Of a DNA stretch of 64,000 nucleotides, positions 10,917-22,535 are shown in pieces (within the stretch, counting starts at the first letter, position 1; each line of letters starts with the position of its first letter). The stretch is from contig ML677373.1 of assembly GCA_007922305.1 (NCBI GenBank), forward strand, positions 18,075,545 through 18,139,544. The letters are read 5' to 3'. The notes below the pieces were generated by a model. That model ran no database searches, was not told the origin of the DNA, and worked only from the letters and a program-made list of their open reading frames with translations. A program made the translations under genes and the position numbers. Origin of the DNA: Dermatemys mawii (lineage: Eukaryota > Chordata > Testudines > Dermatemydidae).

Positions 10917-13900
10917 AGTTAGACCAATCACTCCTCCTCCTGGCTTTCCAGGGTCACATTCCTTTCTAAGCCACTGTGGAAAAAAAAATGAGCTGGGGAA
11001 GATCCTCTGATACTTTCTTTACGAGGAAAGGAGAGTACCACACATTCTTGAATGGTAAGACAGAGACCCTCAGAGAAGGTATCAGACAGTCTCATATTGC
11101 ATGATCTTATCTAGTCCATGAGATACAGGACTTCTATATATTCACATGAAGGCTTCATAATATAAAGAAAGAATTCTACTTTGAATAGTCTTATTTCCTC
11201 AAATAATTTACTTTACGTGAATAATAAACAACTCTCCTGCTGCAGTGCTCTACTGCACTGCAGACCAATATGAATACAATTCTAGTATTTTAATTAAAAA
11301 AAACCACCCTCTTAAAATTCAAACAAAACCTTTTGAAGAGGCTGAACATAAAAATTCAGATCTATGTTTTCAGAAGTGATTAGTGATTTTAGGTGCCTGA
11401 TTGAGACACCTTAAAAAGCCCCAACATACAGAGGGCAGGTGCTCAACACACAGAAAAATCAGGCCCCTTTGAAGTGCCTCAAGTTGGCAACCAAAAATTG
11501 ATCCACCAAGAACACTAGTCACTTTTGAAAATTTAGGCCTATATGACTGCAAAGTATTTACCGTTCTCTTTTCTGCAAACACACATGAACAAAACTGAAA
11601 TGCCATATACAACCACAAACTCCAGGATTCAGACCACCCAGGATACCAAGTCTGCTATCATCATACAATTAGAAATAATGCTAAAAAGAAATTGTCTTTA
11701 GTTTCCTCATTTACCAGCATTAAACTTCTCCACAATTCAGATGAATATGAGTTGACTGTGTTTCACATTATGTTTCTAAACAAGGAAACAAATGCCAATT
11801 TACGCAGAATTTCCCTCTCTGCTTTCTGCTGGTGAAATTAAAGATGGCATTGGGAACCAGATATCACAGGTCTGAACTGCTAAGAGCAATTCTTTTTGTA
11901 ATCAGTGAGTCAGCATGCTCCAAACTTCAATGATGTTTTAACAATAGATTAAATTAAGCTAAGGAAACAATTCAATCAGATTACTGAAAGAGAAAGGATG
12001 TTTTTTGCTACTCAGGGTGACTGGTTTGTTAGTATTAAAAAAAAAAAAAAAAGATAGCCCTTGCCCCATGTCATGGTACAATTTAGTCATCAAGTTGTCT
12101 GTGGCCTAACCTTGGTGAAGATATAGTAACACCACAGCACATCTTTTCAAGTTATGGTTATATTAATACAAGCACTGTTTCAATTAAAAAGCTGCTTTCT
12201 CTGTAAATGTCCATAATTGCTCAAATGCATGAAAGTCACATGAGCAGAATGTCTGTTTCTTGAAGTCAAGCATTAGTAGAAACTTGTTTGTGAGGCTCTG
12301 AAAGAGTCCTTCAAATATTTTACATCACTGCATTTTAAAGAGCCAAAGCAGACTACATGAAGTGGCCTCAAACAGCATAAAAAATCACATTTCATTTGGA
12401 ACTGCAATTTTGATTGAGAAAGTTGTGTAAATGACTTTTATGCTAAGGAACTTACTGACAAGAAAGTTCACATTGCTTATGCAAAAGTTAAAATATTTTA
12501 CAGTGATTGTTGTCATATTCACATATTCCCTTAAAAATTAGGGCCAAAAGAGAATGAAACTAAGGTTATTGCAGTGATTCCATGTTTATTACAAGAATTA
12601 AAAAAATGCAGTAACTAAAACATCACGTAATTTGACAACATAACTGCAATTACAAGGATTACGAATCCTATCATAAACACTTGTCTGCTGTAAGTAGTCT
12701 GTAAACAAGAAACCAAAAGGATTAGTTTTACTGAATGGTAATGTTGTCATAAATACAATATTAACCCAAACACTCAGCAACCTCATAAAATCTGTCTCCT
12801 GACTTTTAAATGTGATACATTTATTACAAAGATAAGAACACAGAACTGAAGTACTAAGTCAGAACTGGCAGCCCAAACCGATTCTTAATAATTCAAACAC
12901 AAATTTCCAGAATAAAAGTTCTTAGAAACCAATTTAAAAGGCTGTTGAATCTATCAGTCAATCTGTCTACAAATCTTAGAATAAATAAAGCTTAATATAC
13001 TGGAGCAGTTAATGCAGTTTTATTGGTTTTAATCAAGGTTGGGTGTAATATGTATATTTTTATTCTGTTCAGTTACTTCTGTTAAAAGTCACAGTAATGC
13101 TGATGGGTTTTGAATATTAACTGCTTTTAGCTTCCAGGCAGAGGCATCATTTCAGAAAAAAAAATTGATGGTGGGAGAAAGAGGGCAAAATTGTCAGCAT
13201 ACACAGAACATTTATATTATATTATATTCTGTGAAGTTGGCAGGCTATTAGATGACATAATGGAACATATACACCAGTGAAATGTCTGGGGGTGGGGTGG
13301 GGAGAGGGAAACCAAGGTCATCGAGGGTTGGGGGGACAATTGCCCTCCACCGTCCTTGCTCTAGTCTACAGTAAATGATGCCCTTGCTTGCACGTACTAG
13401 GGATAAACCTGCCACTTGTGGAGACCAGTATCAGCAAAGTGCAATTTTCATTGCATAAAATATAAAGCTTATTGGCAATCTACTTTTATGAGAGTTCTTT
13501 GCATCTTTACCAGAGAGGACAGGCAAACATCTGCCACTAGACTGGATAGCTAGGTCACACTATGTTTTGCAGTCTAATTCTTCCCTAATTTGTGTGTGCG
13601 TCCCGCATTGAAATCAATGGAATTACAAAAGGAGTAATTCAGGATAGAACTACCAAAGACCCAAGCATACAGTCTGCCTTCCACATATGGAATAGAATTG
13701 ATGACAAAATTATTTAAAGTAAAGTTACTTTAAGAACAGATATTTTTTAAATACACAGAAACAGTTGAGTGAAAAATGTCAGAAGTTTATACAGAGTATT
13801 CTTAAAACAATTCCCAATCACCATTCACAGTTTTCTGATTAAATTTTCTGCCCAGCTGACCTGGTTCATAATTGTTTTCAGTTTTGTGAAATTAGTCCTT

Positions 13901-15837
13901 ACTGACTTTAATGAGTTACAGCCATCCTACCAACTAAGTCAATAATAGTATTTTAACTGCAAAAGGCTGATACTTGTAAGCATGATTTCTGACCAGGGTA
14001 TAATAATTGATTCTGATGCTATTTCAACTGCTGTAAAATCAACACTATAAACAGAATCATGCAAGTCTCTGGAACCAAAGAAGAATACAAGAAGCAACAT
14101 GTCTATCATAAGCAACTACTGCTGGGCGTGTCTTAGTAGGGTACATCTAAAATTGCTTCACTGCTAATGAAGAATCAATGCTAAAGAGTTTCCCAGTGCT
14201 TTATTAGTGACATAAGCAGAAAAGCAAAGGAGCAAGTAATGTCAGCCTATTTCTGTCAAAAGAGACGCCAAATAGAAATGCCTTACCTAAGTAGATAAAA
14301 AAAATATATGCAGTAGCTTCCATTACTACAAATAAGAAACCAGAGATAATTTCCATCAAAATTAAGCCACACTTATTGGTGGTAAATATCAGACCATAAA
14401 GTTGTCTACTAAATTCACTTCTTTCAAAGTATTTTCAAGTTTTTTTAAAAAAATAAGATCCCACCACTGGGGAAAAACTACTAAAAAAAGAGACAAGTTA
14501 ATCATCAATATTACTTTTTAACAGAAATAGGGTCACAGATTAATTGTAACTAGGGAACAAGCAATATGTTCCAATCTCCAGATAATCTGGTACGCAGTAA
14601 AGTATTTCCCCTATTGAAATTCTATTTACATCAGGAAAAAAGGTTCCATTTCCAACAGTAGCGAAATTATTTGCTGTCTTAGAACAAAAACTAAGTTAAA
14701 TAAAAAAACTGACTTTATTAAAACTGGAAATGGTGCACTCAGAGTGTGCCAAGTGTTTTACAGGCAAGCTTCCAGCCCCCGAAAGAGTTTATAATACAGG
14801 GAGATGATGCACAGATAGATGATGGTGTTTGGATGCAACAAACAGCAGTGAGTTAATGATGGTGATTTAGTATGTTTCTAGATAGCTCCATGATAGATTT
14901 TAGAAAATCTTGTAAACCTTTAAACAAAACTATTTTGCTCACACTTCTCAGGGGGACATTAGAGCTTATAGGCCTTCTCAAGTCCTGCATTGATTTGAGA
15001 AAACAGAATTTTTAGTGTCCTTCATAAAGTGTGTGTATGGCATTAACCAACTGATGTGTTGAAATTTTCAGTGAATATCAATTATTGCAAAACTTGGTCT
15101 GACATCATAGGGTGTGCACTAAGTTAATTTGATTAGTATATCAAACTCTCAGTCCTTTAACATGATGATGCAAGATGATCTTGTATATTGCACCCAAACA
15201 CTTCAGACAGTAACTATCAGGTATGAAATTGATGAAACAACTTTACATAGAAGCTAGGCAAAGAAGTATGAAAGAGTTGAATAGAGGAGTCTATCAGATA
15301 TTAAAAAGTTCTGATTTTACATCATTTTTATATGGAGCCAAGGAATCCTAGCCCAGAGACAGAGCTAGTTACTTCCCAAGTTTAGAAATAGAATTTGCAT
15401 CAATGTAGTCAACTGGCAAAAATGCTTTTTCAAAGATCCTAGTCCTTTGGATGAAGGGAGAGCTTGCTGGGTATTCTGTTTTTTCCAAACGATTAAGCTA
15501 CATCTTTAACAATTATCTTACTATACACTGGAACAAAACTCACCTTCAAGCTCAAATTAAAAAATGATGGGTCTTGGTCAAACAAAACATCTAATTACTC
15601 TGAGACTAAAGGAGATGAACTCAGTTGTGTATGCTCACATCATGATTTCCAAGTTTCCTAGAATAGAACAGGTGTATTGACTTTCAGCAAATCCCTGAAG
15701 CACATAGTCCCCAACTTGAGAGCACCCCAAATCTCATATCGGAAGGTAAAACATAAATGTTTCTAAAGCTTCGCCTGAACATGAAGTTATACCACTTTAA
15801 CTCTATTAATAGAGTTCAAAAGTGGTAGAATTGCCCT

Positions 15838-15955
15838 AGTATGGATGCAGCTATTCTGGTACAAAAGTATTGGTATACACTGGTATAACTTATTTATATA
15901 CAGTACATTTAGTGGAATAAGCTATACACCAGAATGTCTACATCCATACCAGAGG
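15838..15955. repeat. Fold-back MITE-like repeat
   Basis: The left arm (agtatggatgcagctattct, then ggtatacactggtataactt) pairs with the right arm (aataagctatacaccagaat, then gtctacatccatacca). The hairpin is about 40 bp with mismatches. The phrase gtctacatccata resembles the ends of other turtle MITEs in this window. The boundaries are approximate. Confidence 0.5.
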
Positions 15956-16449
15956 CGGTTGTACTGATTTAAATATTTTGGTGAAAAGTCACACCTCTAA
16001 CCAAAATAGTTAAACTGGTACAAAACCTGCGAGTAGTCAGGACCTAAAGTTCTGCTGGGCACACTCTGATGATCTGGATATGATGTTCAGTAAATAAAAT
16101 CCAGCTAAACTCAGCATCAACACCACAGTTCTCCAGCTCCGGTGAGCCATCATCACTTGACCTTTGCAAACAAATGAGAGGAACTAAGATTTAGAAAGCC
16201 AGAAAATACCCACCCTGGTCTGGAATTCATCAGCTAGTTTAGCACTGAAATTTTCTCTAAGAAGCAGTGGATGAGAGACCTCGTGGTTTATGCATAAGTG
16301 CGTGTATGTTTTACCATCCTTGTGTTCTGAGAAAATATCATGGCTGTTATCTTTATTTAATGTTTATTCCTGGTAAGGGACGCTGGTGGAAAGGTCAGTT
16401 ACTCAGGAGTATTTCCCTGAAGTTCTGCTTAATGGAAACTACTTAGTAC

Positions 16450-16640
16450 TTACTTTCATCCCATGACTTCAGTGCACTTCAAGCATTACATAAGCCTTTA
16501 ATGCCTTTGAGAGTGATTACACTTGTTTCACAGATTGAGAAACTGAGGAATAGAGCATGTACACAACTTTTCTAAGTCACACCGCAAGTCAGCTGAAGAG
16601 CCTGCAATAGAACCTAGTCACATATTCTAATCTACCCTGA
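16450..16640 (-). repeat. MIR-like SINE
   Basis: Read on the minus strand, this is a diverged MIR core. The plus strand shows tttcacagattgagaaactg, then aggaatagagcatgta and aagtcacaccgcaagtcagc. Confidence 0.55.
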
Positions 16641-18864
16641 CAGTGGATCTCACTGATAATTATTGTCAAGAGAATTTGATTATTCTTGAGCAAAACTATC
16701 TTTGTAGCTATAAATTAAGGTGACTGAACACTTGTGCACTTTCTCGAGTACAGAAGTGAGAAGCTGATACAATTCTGCTTTACTGTTTGAATATACTCTG
16801 TTGAGAAGTTTGCAGAAATAAGTGGAGTTTAACCTTTTGCTGACTCAGCCTCTGTGACTTAGAGGCTCTATAATGTTCTCCAACGTCCCCACAACTGAGG
16901 CAACTTAAAATCCATTCTGATTCACGCTATGATTAGTCGGGGTATGGTTAGCATCCAGACATTGCTTGTTGAGAGCCAGCTGGAGCAAGTTCTTATTCTG
17001 ACATTTTTGCTGCTCAACTACCTGAAAGATGGGAAAATGGCTTTAAAGAGTGACTAAGTTATGAAGCAGATGTGGAGAGACAGTAAACAACAGGGTCCAT
17101 TAAGGGAATATTTCCCCATAGGCCAATTAGAGCCTTCTAGACTCTGGGTCAAATAAGCCCTTGGAGATCAACTATATCATTCAAAAACATTTCCAGCAAG
17201 TCACCACCAAAGTTAAAACAGGGAAGAGAAGATGTGGAATTTAAAAATAAAAAGTTTGCTTAAGGAGACAGCTGAAAATCATGCCCAATGGCTACAACAA
17301 AAATCTAGTTCCTAGCTAACAAACAGTTTCATCAGTCAAAACAGATTTCTATGTTGGGGGTGGGGGTGGGGTAGGTGAGAGGGGAAGACCTACCTGCCCT
17401 CTCTTTTAAAGTGTACAAATACTTTGAAAAACAGACAGACTTTTTTCAAGCTATAACTTTTTTCAAAAAAGGGATGTTTAAGCTATTCTTCATCTGAGTG
17501 AACTGACAAAAGATCCTGCCTCTTTATGAAAACAGATTCCCTTGCTTTGGTGATATGTAAAGTCAGAAACAACTCAGAGTGAGTTTCAGCTCCCAGGGCC
17601 GGCAATAAGAAAATCATCACTTCACAAGTTATCCCTTTGACATTGAAAGACAAGCACAAAACCCCCAAAATGCTATTTTTATAAAGTCTCTTTTCAGAGC
17701 TGAGCCATATGTTTGTTTTCTGGTTTATTATTAGTTATGTATTTTGCTGAATCATTGTTTCCATAGAACAAGGCTGCAGCTCTTTAACAGAAGTCAGAAC
17801 TGGGTTCTGCTATGGTATGGAACCAATTCTTCTCTGGGTGTGAAAAAAAAGATGCTGGATCCTTTATTACTTCCTCAAATTTTACTTTATTTCTATAATT
17901 CTGTGAATGTAGTGGTTTTCAGTTGGGAAGAGGATACAATTTCCTTAAATTGATCCTGCTGCTCACCTATAAAAGTTATAACATTGGTGCCAGCTCTCAG
18001 TACCTTGACAGCTGGCACCAAACCCCTATGGCCTTCATTTAGCACTCCTTCCCTCAAGCAAAACTCATACTGAAATCCATGCGTCAAACTCTGCTCTCAG
18101 CAGTTCCAGAGGGTAGAAAAGGAAAAAAAATAAAATAAAAAGAGGGAAATTGGCCTTTCATCACAATAAGTTTTGTTAAAGAGAACCCTGAAAGTGGGCT
18201 GTTTTTCCAGGTTTACCAGATCCCAGCTCCTACGCCAGTCTACGTCTTCTATACAACTTCTCAGGCATACAGCATACCTGGAGTGCTAAAGACACTTTAT
18301 AATCACTGCAGTCTGAACATAAACAGCTTCACAAATCCATTCTTAATAATGGTATGGTAGCCAAATGAAAAACAAGAGAGAGGGGCGCTCAAATAGTTTA
18401 AGGCCACATCTTGTGCTTTGTGTAGAAAATGGTTTTGCCAAACATAAGAGAAATGGCTGAGGGGTGGTTCTGTGTGTTTTTTTAATATTTCAGTAGAAAT
18501 AGTTTAGGTTGCAAACACTAAGCAATATTTATATCTATTGTAGTAGTGAACAATAACAGGAAATGAGAAATAAAAATGGTGTAGAAGCACAAGTTAAGCT
18601 AATTGTGTCCAAATTGAATGAAATGGAAAAAGTAAACAAGTCACAAATGGTACGGTTACTTAGCCTATGAGTGTTAGTTATGTACAGTATAAGGTTAGTT
18701 TAAAAAACGTAAAGGTTATCAGTAACACTGGATAAGGCTTTTAAAATAAATGGTTTATAACATGACAGTGTCCTTCTAATTCTGCAATAGAAGTAAAACA
18801 ATTTTTTTTTTTTTTTTTAAACCATCAACCTAAGAAATTCCTGTTCACACCAAGTGGTCATTAC

Positions 18865-18964
18865 CTTTGTGATCAACAGATGGTTTGAAGGCTTGAAGAA
18901 TCTTCGGCACTGCTACTCCCATGTCAAGTTCAGTTAGAGCTAGCTCATTCATGAAATATGGCAG
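18865..18964 (-). CDS. TEX2: TEX2 coding exon 7: SMP domain, second segment
   Basis: This is a 100-nt exon entered in phase 0 (CTTTCTTCCAG, then CTG CCA TAT TTC ATG) and left in phase 1 (CAC AAA G/GTAATG), residues 855-887 plus one base. It encodes LPYFMNELALTELDMG followed by VAVPKILQAFKP. Motifs of the type L-x-E-L-D-x-G-x-x-P-x-I form the beta-strand core of SMP domains. It is too short to appear as a long open frame and was found by following the protein between exons 6 and 8. Confidence 0.94.
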
Positions 18965-19176
18965 CTGGAAGAAAGGAGAGAATACAAAAATCAAGTTAAT
19001 TTTAATGGAAGTACAAAGAAATTAGGTGTTCTCTCATATTTGGAAGGCAGTTAAAGTATATTACATTTGAGAAAACATTTAGCTGAGTTACCAATTAAAG
19101 GACACACACATTATGATTATATGCAGAAATTTATATTCTAGGACTCAGCATTCCTTTATTTGAAAATAATATTTTA

Positions 19177-19361
19177 GAGGATCAGCGGGTAGCGATTGAT
19201 CTTTCAGGAGTCGATTTATCGCATCTAGTCTAGATTCAGCGCCATGAAGATGCCGTGGTAAGTCGACCTAAATACATCGACTTCAGCTATGCTATTCCCA
19301 TATCTGAAGTCGCATGTCTTAGGTCAAACCCCCACCCTCCCACCCCCATGTAGACCAGGGC
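19177..19361. mobile_element. Harbinger-like MITE, family A
   Basis: The right end is the diverged TIR atgtagaccaggg, followed by tta; tta also precedes the left end. The interior phrase gtcgatttatcgcatctagt matches, in opposite orientation, the copy at 55541-55766. TTA-type duplications suggest PIF/Harbinger, but the left TIR is weak. Confidence 0.55.
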
Positions 19362-20689
19362 TTAGTCTCTTGCAGCACTGTTCCCAACCAGGACAATGCT
19401 GCCTTTTCTAATTTTGCCCCACACACAGCAATTCCCCCTCCATCACAGCATGGTTTAATACCATATGTAAGCAAGAGGAATCTCTGCTGAGTTTAGATTG
19501 GTGCCATCACTGACAGCATTAGAGTTCAAAGCTGGCAGATGCATTATCTTCTGTAATAACATTCCTGCTGAGATTCCTGGAGGAATTAAGGGAAGGAGGA
19601 GTGTGGGAAGGAAATGAAAAAGGCTGCAATTTAGACAGCCAAATTAAGGGAAAATTCCTAACATCAAGATGCTCAGCAGGGATGAAACTGTTCTAAGCTG
19701 GTTGCACCATAATCAGACTGCTCTATAGGTCATATAATAAAGCATTACAGCTTGCAAGAGAAAGAAAGTTAAATGGGCTGCTTGACATAAGCCTTGAACA
19801 AGAACACCATGAGCACAAATCTGAAGACTACAATTACCTCTGCAACTCAAGGCACCAGGGCCCAACATTTTCCCATTCTCCAATGGTAGGTGACCACTAT
19901 GTTGGGGAGTCCCATGGTAATGCCATTGCTTGGGGCCTTCACCATGCAGACTGAGCACTTTGCAGACTATGTAGTCATTGCTGAACAAGGTAAAACATTT
20001 GAAATATTAAAGGCTAGATTGTGGCATTTGGAGCTGTTTCAGAGCCACACAGCCAGGAGCAGCTTGGGAAGATATTTTGCCACATTCAGACTCTTTCCCT
20101 CATGGAAAAATTTATTTCTAAGACTTTAGAGGAAAGCCACATGCCACCTATGGAGTCCAGAAGCAGAATAGAAGATGTGTCACGTTTCTCTCACTTTACT
20201 TTTACAGTGACATGAAAGAAAACTGGGAAGCAATAGGATTATTGCAAGAGCTTTTTTAATGTTCTTGTATAACTCAGTACTACTATGCAGACTAGTTTAG
20301 ACTAATTACTCCTATTTAAAAAACTGCTTTCAGAAAAGCGACTAGAAAAAAGTAAATCAAAAAGAGCTCCTTAAACCAAAGTACTGAAGTCTGGGTGGGG
20401 GATTATAATGCAACAGATGCATTAAGTGTTTCAATACACTAGGTCATTGGCATTATATTCTACCCCAGATGCCTTTCTAGTCACCACACTGATGTGAATT
20501 TCCATCCCCTTCCTCCCATTTCAAGTATCTTTCACAAAAAAGATCAAAAGGGTTTTTAAAAAAAGGCTAGTTGCATAAGTGAATTGATTAAAGTTATTAG
20601 CATTTAAAAGAAAAGCGTATCCAGCTTGAGTTCCTGTATTTTTTTTTTTTTAAATGTAAATGTAATGCTCTGGAATAGTGCTGGCTTAT

Positions 20690-21230
20690 TTGAACCCTGA
20701 GTCAGTGGAGGGAGCCCAATGAAACAAAAGACCCACCTTGTCAAAATAAGGGTGGGCCCACAGACCCCAGGACTTTAATAGAAGACAAAGAATGAAACAG
20801 AGGCAGGTCACAGGTCAGAACAAAGGACCAAAAGGGGGACATCAAGCAAAGAACTCCGGACAACACCCACTACTCAGAGGAGTCATCTGGATGCCACCTA
20901 GTAGAACACTGCCTGGATGTGTGAACGGATGAGGGACCAGACATAGGCCCCAAAATCAGAGAGAACCACTCTGAAGCATCAAGCCCTCTGCCGTGAACAG
21001 GTTTTCCCACAGTGCCCCGCAACATGCCTTCAAACTGAGCGGGAAGTATCATATCCCTGAGTCAGAGATCAGTTCCATCTCCATGGCCCAAGGCAATTCT
21101 TGGCCTTACTGCTGAGACCACCTAGGGTACCTGTCGTGGGGGGAGGGGGGGTTGGTTTTTGTGCTGTGGACAGCTGCCAACAAGAGATGGCACTGACACC
21201 ATTCCCCCTAGGACACTAAACCAACAGAAG
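20690..21230 (-). repeat. Unclassified retroelement-like block
   Basis: GC-richer than its surroundings. On the minus strand it ends in polypyrimidine and polypurine patches and carries a broken frame. It reads like an old retroelement or LTR fragment, but I see no terminal repeats, no duplication and no family I can name. Boundaries are by composition only. Confidence 0.25.
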
Positions 21231-22129
21231 GGCTAACTTTGTTACCAGCAGACGGAATTTGCACTGACCACCAAGGAAGTGAAAGGCCTAGAATGGCAGA
21301 AGGGTAGCAAATGAGAGAAAATATTTTGCAAACCTTTGCTTGTAATAATAGCGAATGTTTATAACAGAATAGAGCCCTATGCATTCTAAAGATGTTTGAA
21401 TAACTTGCTTCAGTGGCTGTTGAAATAGCCCTGGGTAGAATTAGTTTATTGCTTACTTCCAGTAGTACAAGGAACACTCTCTCACAGCTGGTTTTCGCAG
21501 CTAAATTCCAGCGCTGGTGACAGCAGGTCCACTCCTTCCTTTGTATTTAGGAACAGACTGATAAACATCCCCACTCCTCCCCACGAGTTGTTGAACAAAC
21601 CTGTGATTAGCTGCTGCTATTTGGAAGAGTTTGAGAATACAAGGGGCAGACCATGAAAGTCAGTTAAAACCCTCTCTCCTTTTCTTTTTTGAGCTTGTGC
21701 AGTAGATAGCACAATTATGCCCCTTTGCTCTTCAGATAGCTGCTGCCTTTACCACTATTCCCACAGAGAATCCTTGTTTATAACAGATTTCTGAATTTAA
21801 AATGTGTTCATTTCAGCACAATTACAGCTACCTGGTCCCCACCCCTTCCTGTTGTCAATATACCATTTCTGAAACCATTTTCATTTCACTGAAATCCTGA
21901 ATCCTCATCAGGGGTTCCTGTTCAGATGTGCCGGTGAGTAGAGAACAAATACATTATAGCACAATGACTTTGCAACATTAGCCTTAGAGATTTGTTGGTC
22001 AAGCAAACTTAAAATGCTATACTACTACTGTTTAATGCTAATACAATAATACTTTCTCCTCTATCAGAGGACCTCTATGTGTCTTGCAAACAGCCATGAA
22101 TTCAGCCTCCACACACATATGAAGCAAAC

Positions 22130-22230
22130 AAACAATTACTACTATCTACATTTTGCAGTTAGATTAAGTGACTTGGCCAAGATGCCACCATGAAATCTGT
22201 GGCAGAGCAAGATTACATCTAACTAGTCCT
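22130..22230 (-). repeat. MIR-like SINE scrap
   Basis: The plus strand shows gttagattaagtgacttggc and then ctgtggcagagcaagattac, the diverged complement of the MIR core. Confidence 0.45.
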
Positions 22231-22385
22231 TTTGTCATTAACAGGGCTCAAGACACTATATCAAAGTACAAGATATTTCAAAAAGAATTTCTAAATAAAA
22301 TCTCTTTAAATTATGTGACTATACTCCAAAAAATATCCTTTTTTATGCTGGAGAATAGGAAGTGCAAACCCCTCAAGAGAGATAC

Positions 22386-22535
22386 CTTTATTTTGCTGAG
22401 TTTCATTTGGATCTTCTTGGACACAAGATCAGACCAGTACTTTTCTCCCAAGAAATCCCAAAATATTCTTCCAAGCAAAGCGTTTACCCATGCCTCATGT
22501 TCCTCTTCTTCAGCTACCATACGGATATCTGGCAA
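22386..22535 (-). CDS. TEX2: TEX2 coding exon 6: start of the SMP domain
   Basis: This is a 150-nt exon of 50 codons, phase 0 at both ends, residues 805-854. A TTGCCAG acceptor precedes TTG CCA GAT, and the donor is AAG/GTATCT. After a short acidic lead (AEEEEHE) comes AWVNALLGRIFWDF and then EKYWSDLVSKKIQMKLSKIK. The W-x-N-x-L-L-x-R-x-F-W-D-F pattern is the typical opening of SMP domains (synaptotagmin-like, mitochondrial, lipid-binding), which form a hydrophobic lipid-carrying tube. The acceptor sits inside a repeated TTGCCAG TTGCCAG; the first AG was chosen because it yields the LPD reading that matches the family. Confidence 0.95.

Larger units (their letters stand above)
8934..18864 (-). 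other. TEX2: TEX2 intron 7
   Basis: Intron of about 9.9 kb. It contains a hAT insertion at 10337-10916, an amniote palindromic MITE-like scrap near 11350-11560, a poly(A) tract near 12036-12052, a fold-back MITE at 15838-15955, a MIR at 16450-16640 and a poly(T) tract near 18800. The stretch from about 11640 to 15780 looks largely free of recognisable repeats. I see nothing nameable at 8940-10330 or 16650-18790. Confidence 0.7.
18965..22385 (-). other. TEX2: TEX2 intron 6
   Basis: Intron of about 3.4 kb. It holds a Harbinger-like MITE at 19177-19361, an unclassified retroelement-like block at 20690-21230 and a MIR scrap at 22130-22230. I see nothing recognisable at 19370-20680 or 21240-22120. 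Confidence 0.7.

Noticed and set aside
10690..10920. Proline-rich protein frames on both strands
   Set aside because: They are low-complexity readings of the hAT element's C-rich interior, including the C18 run.
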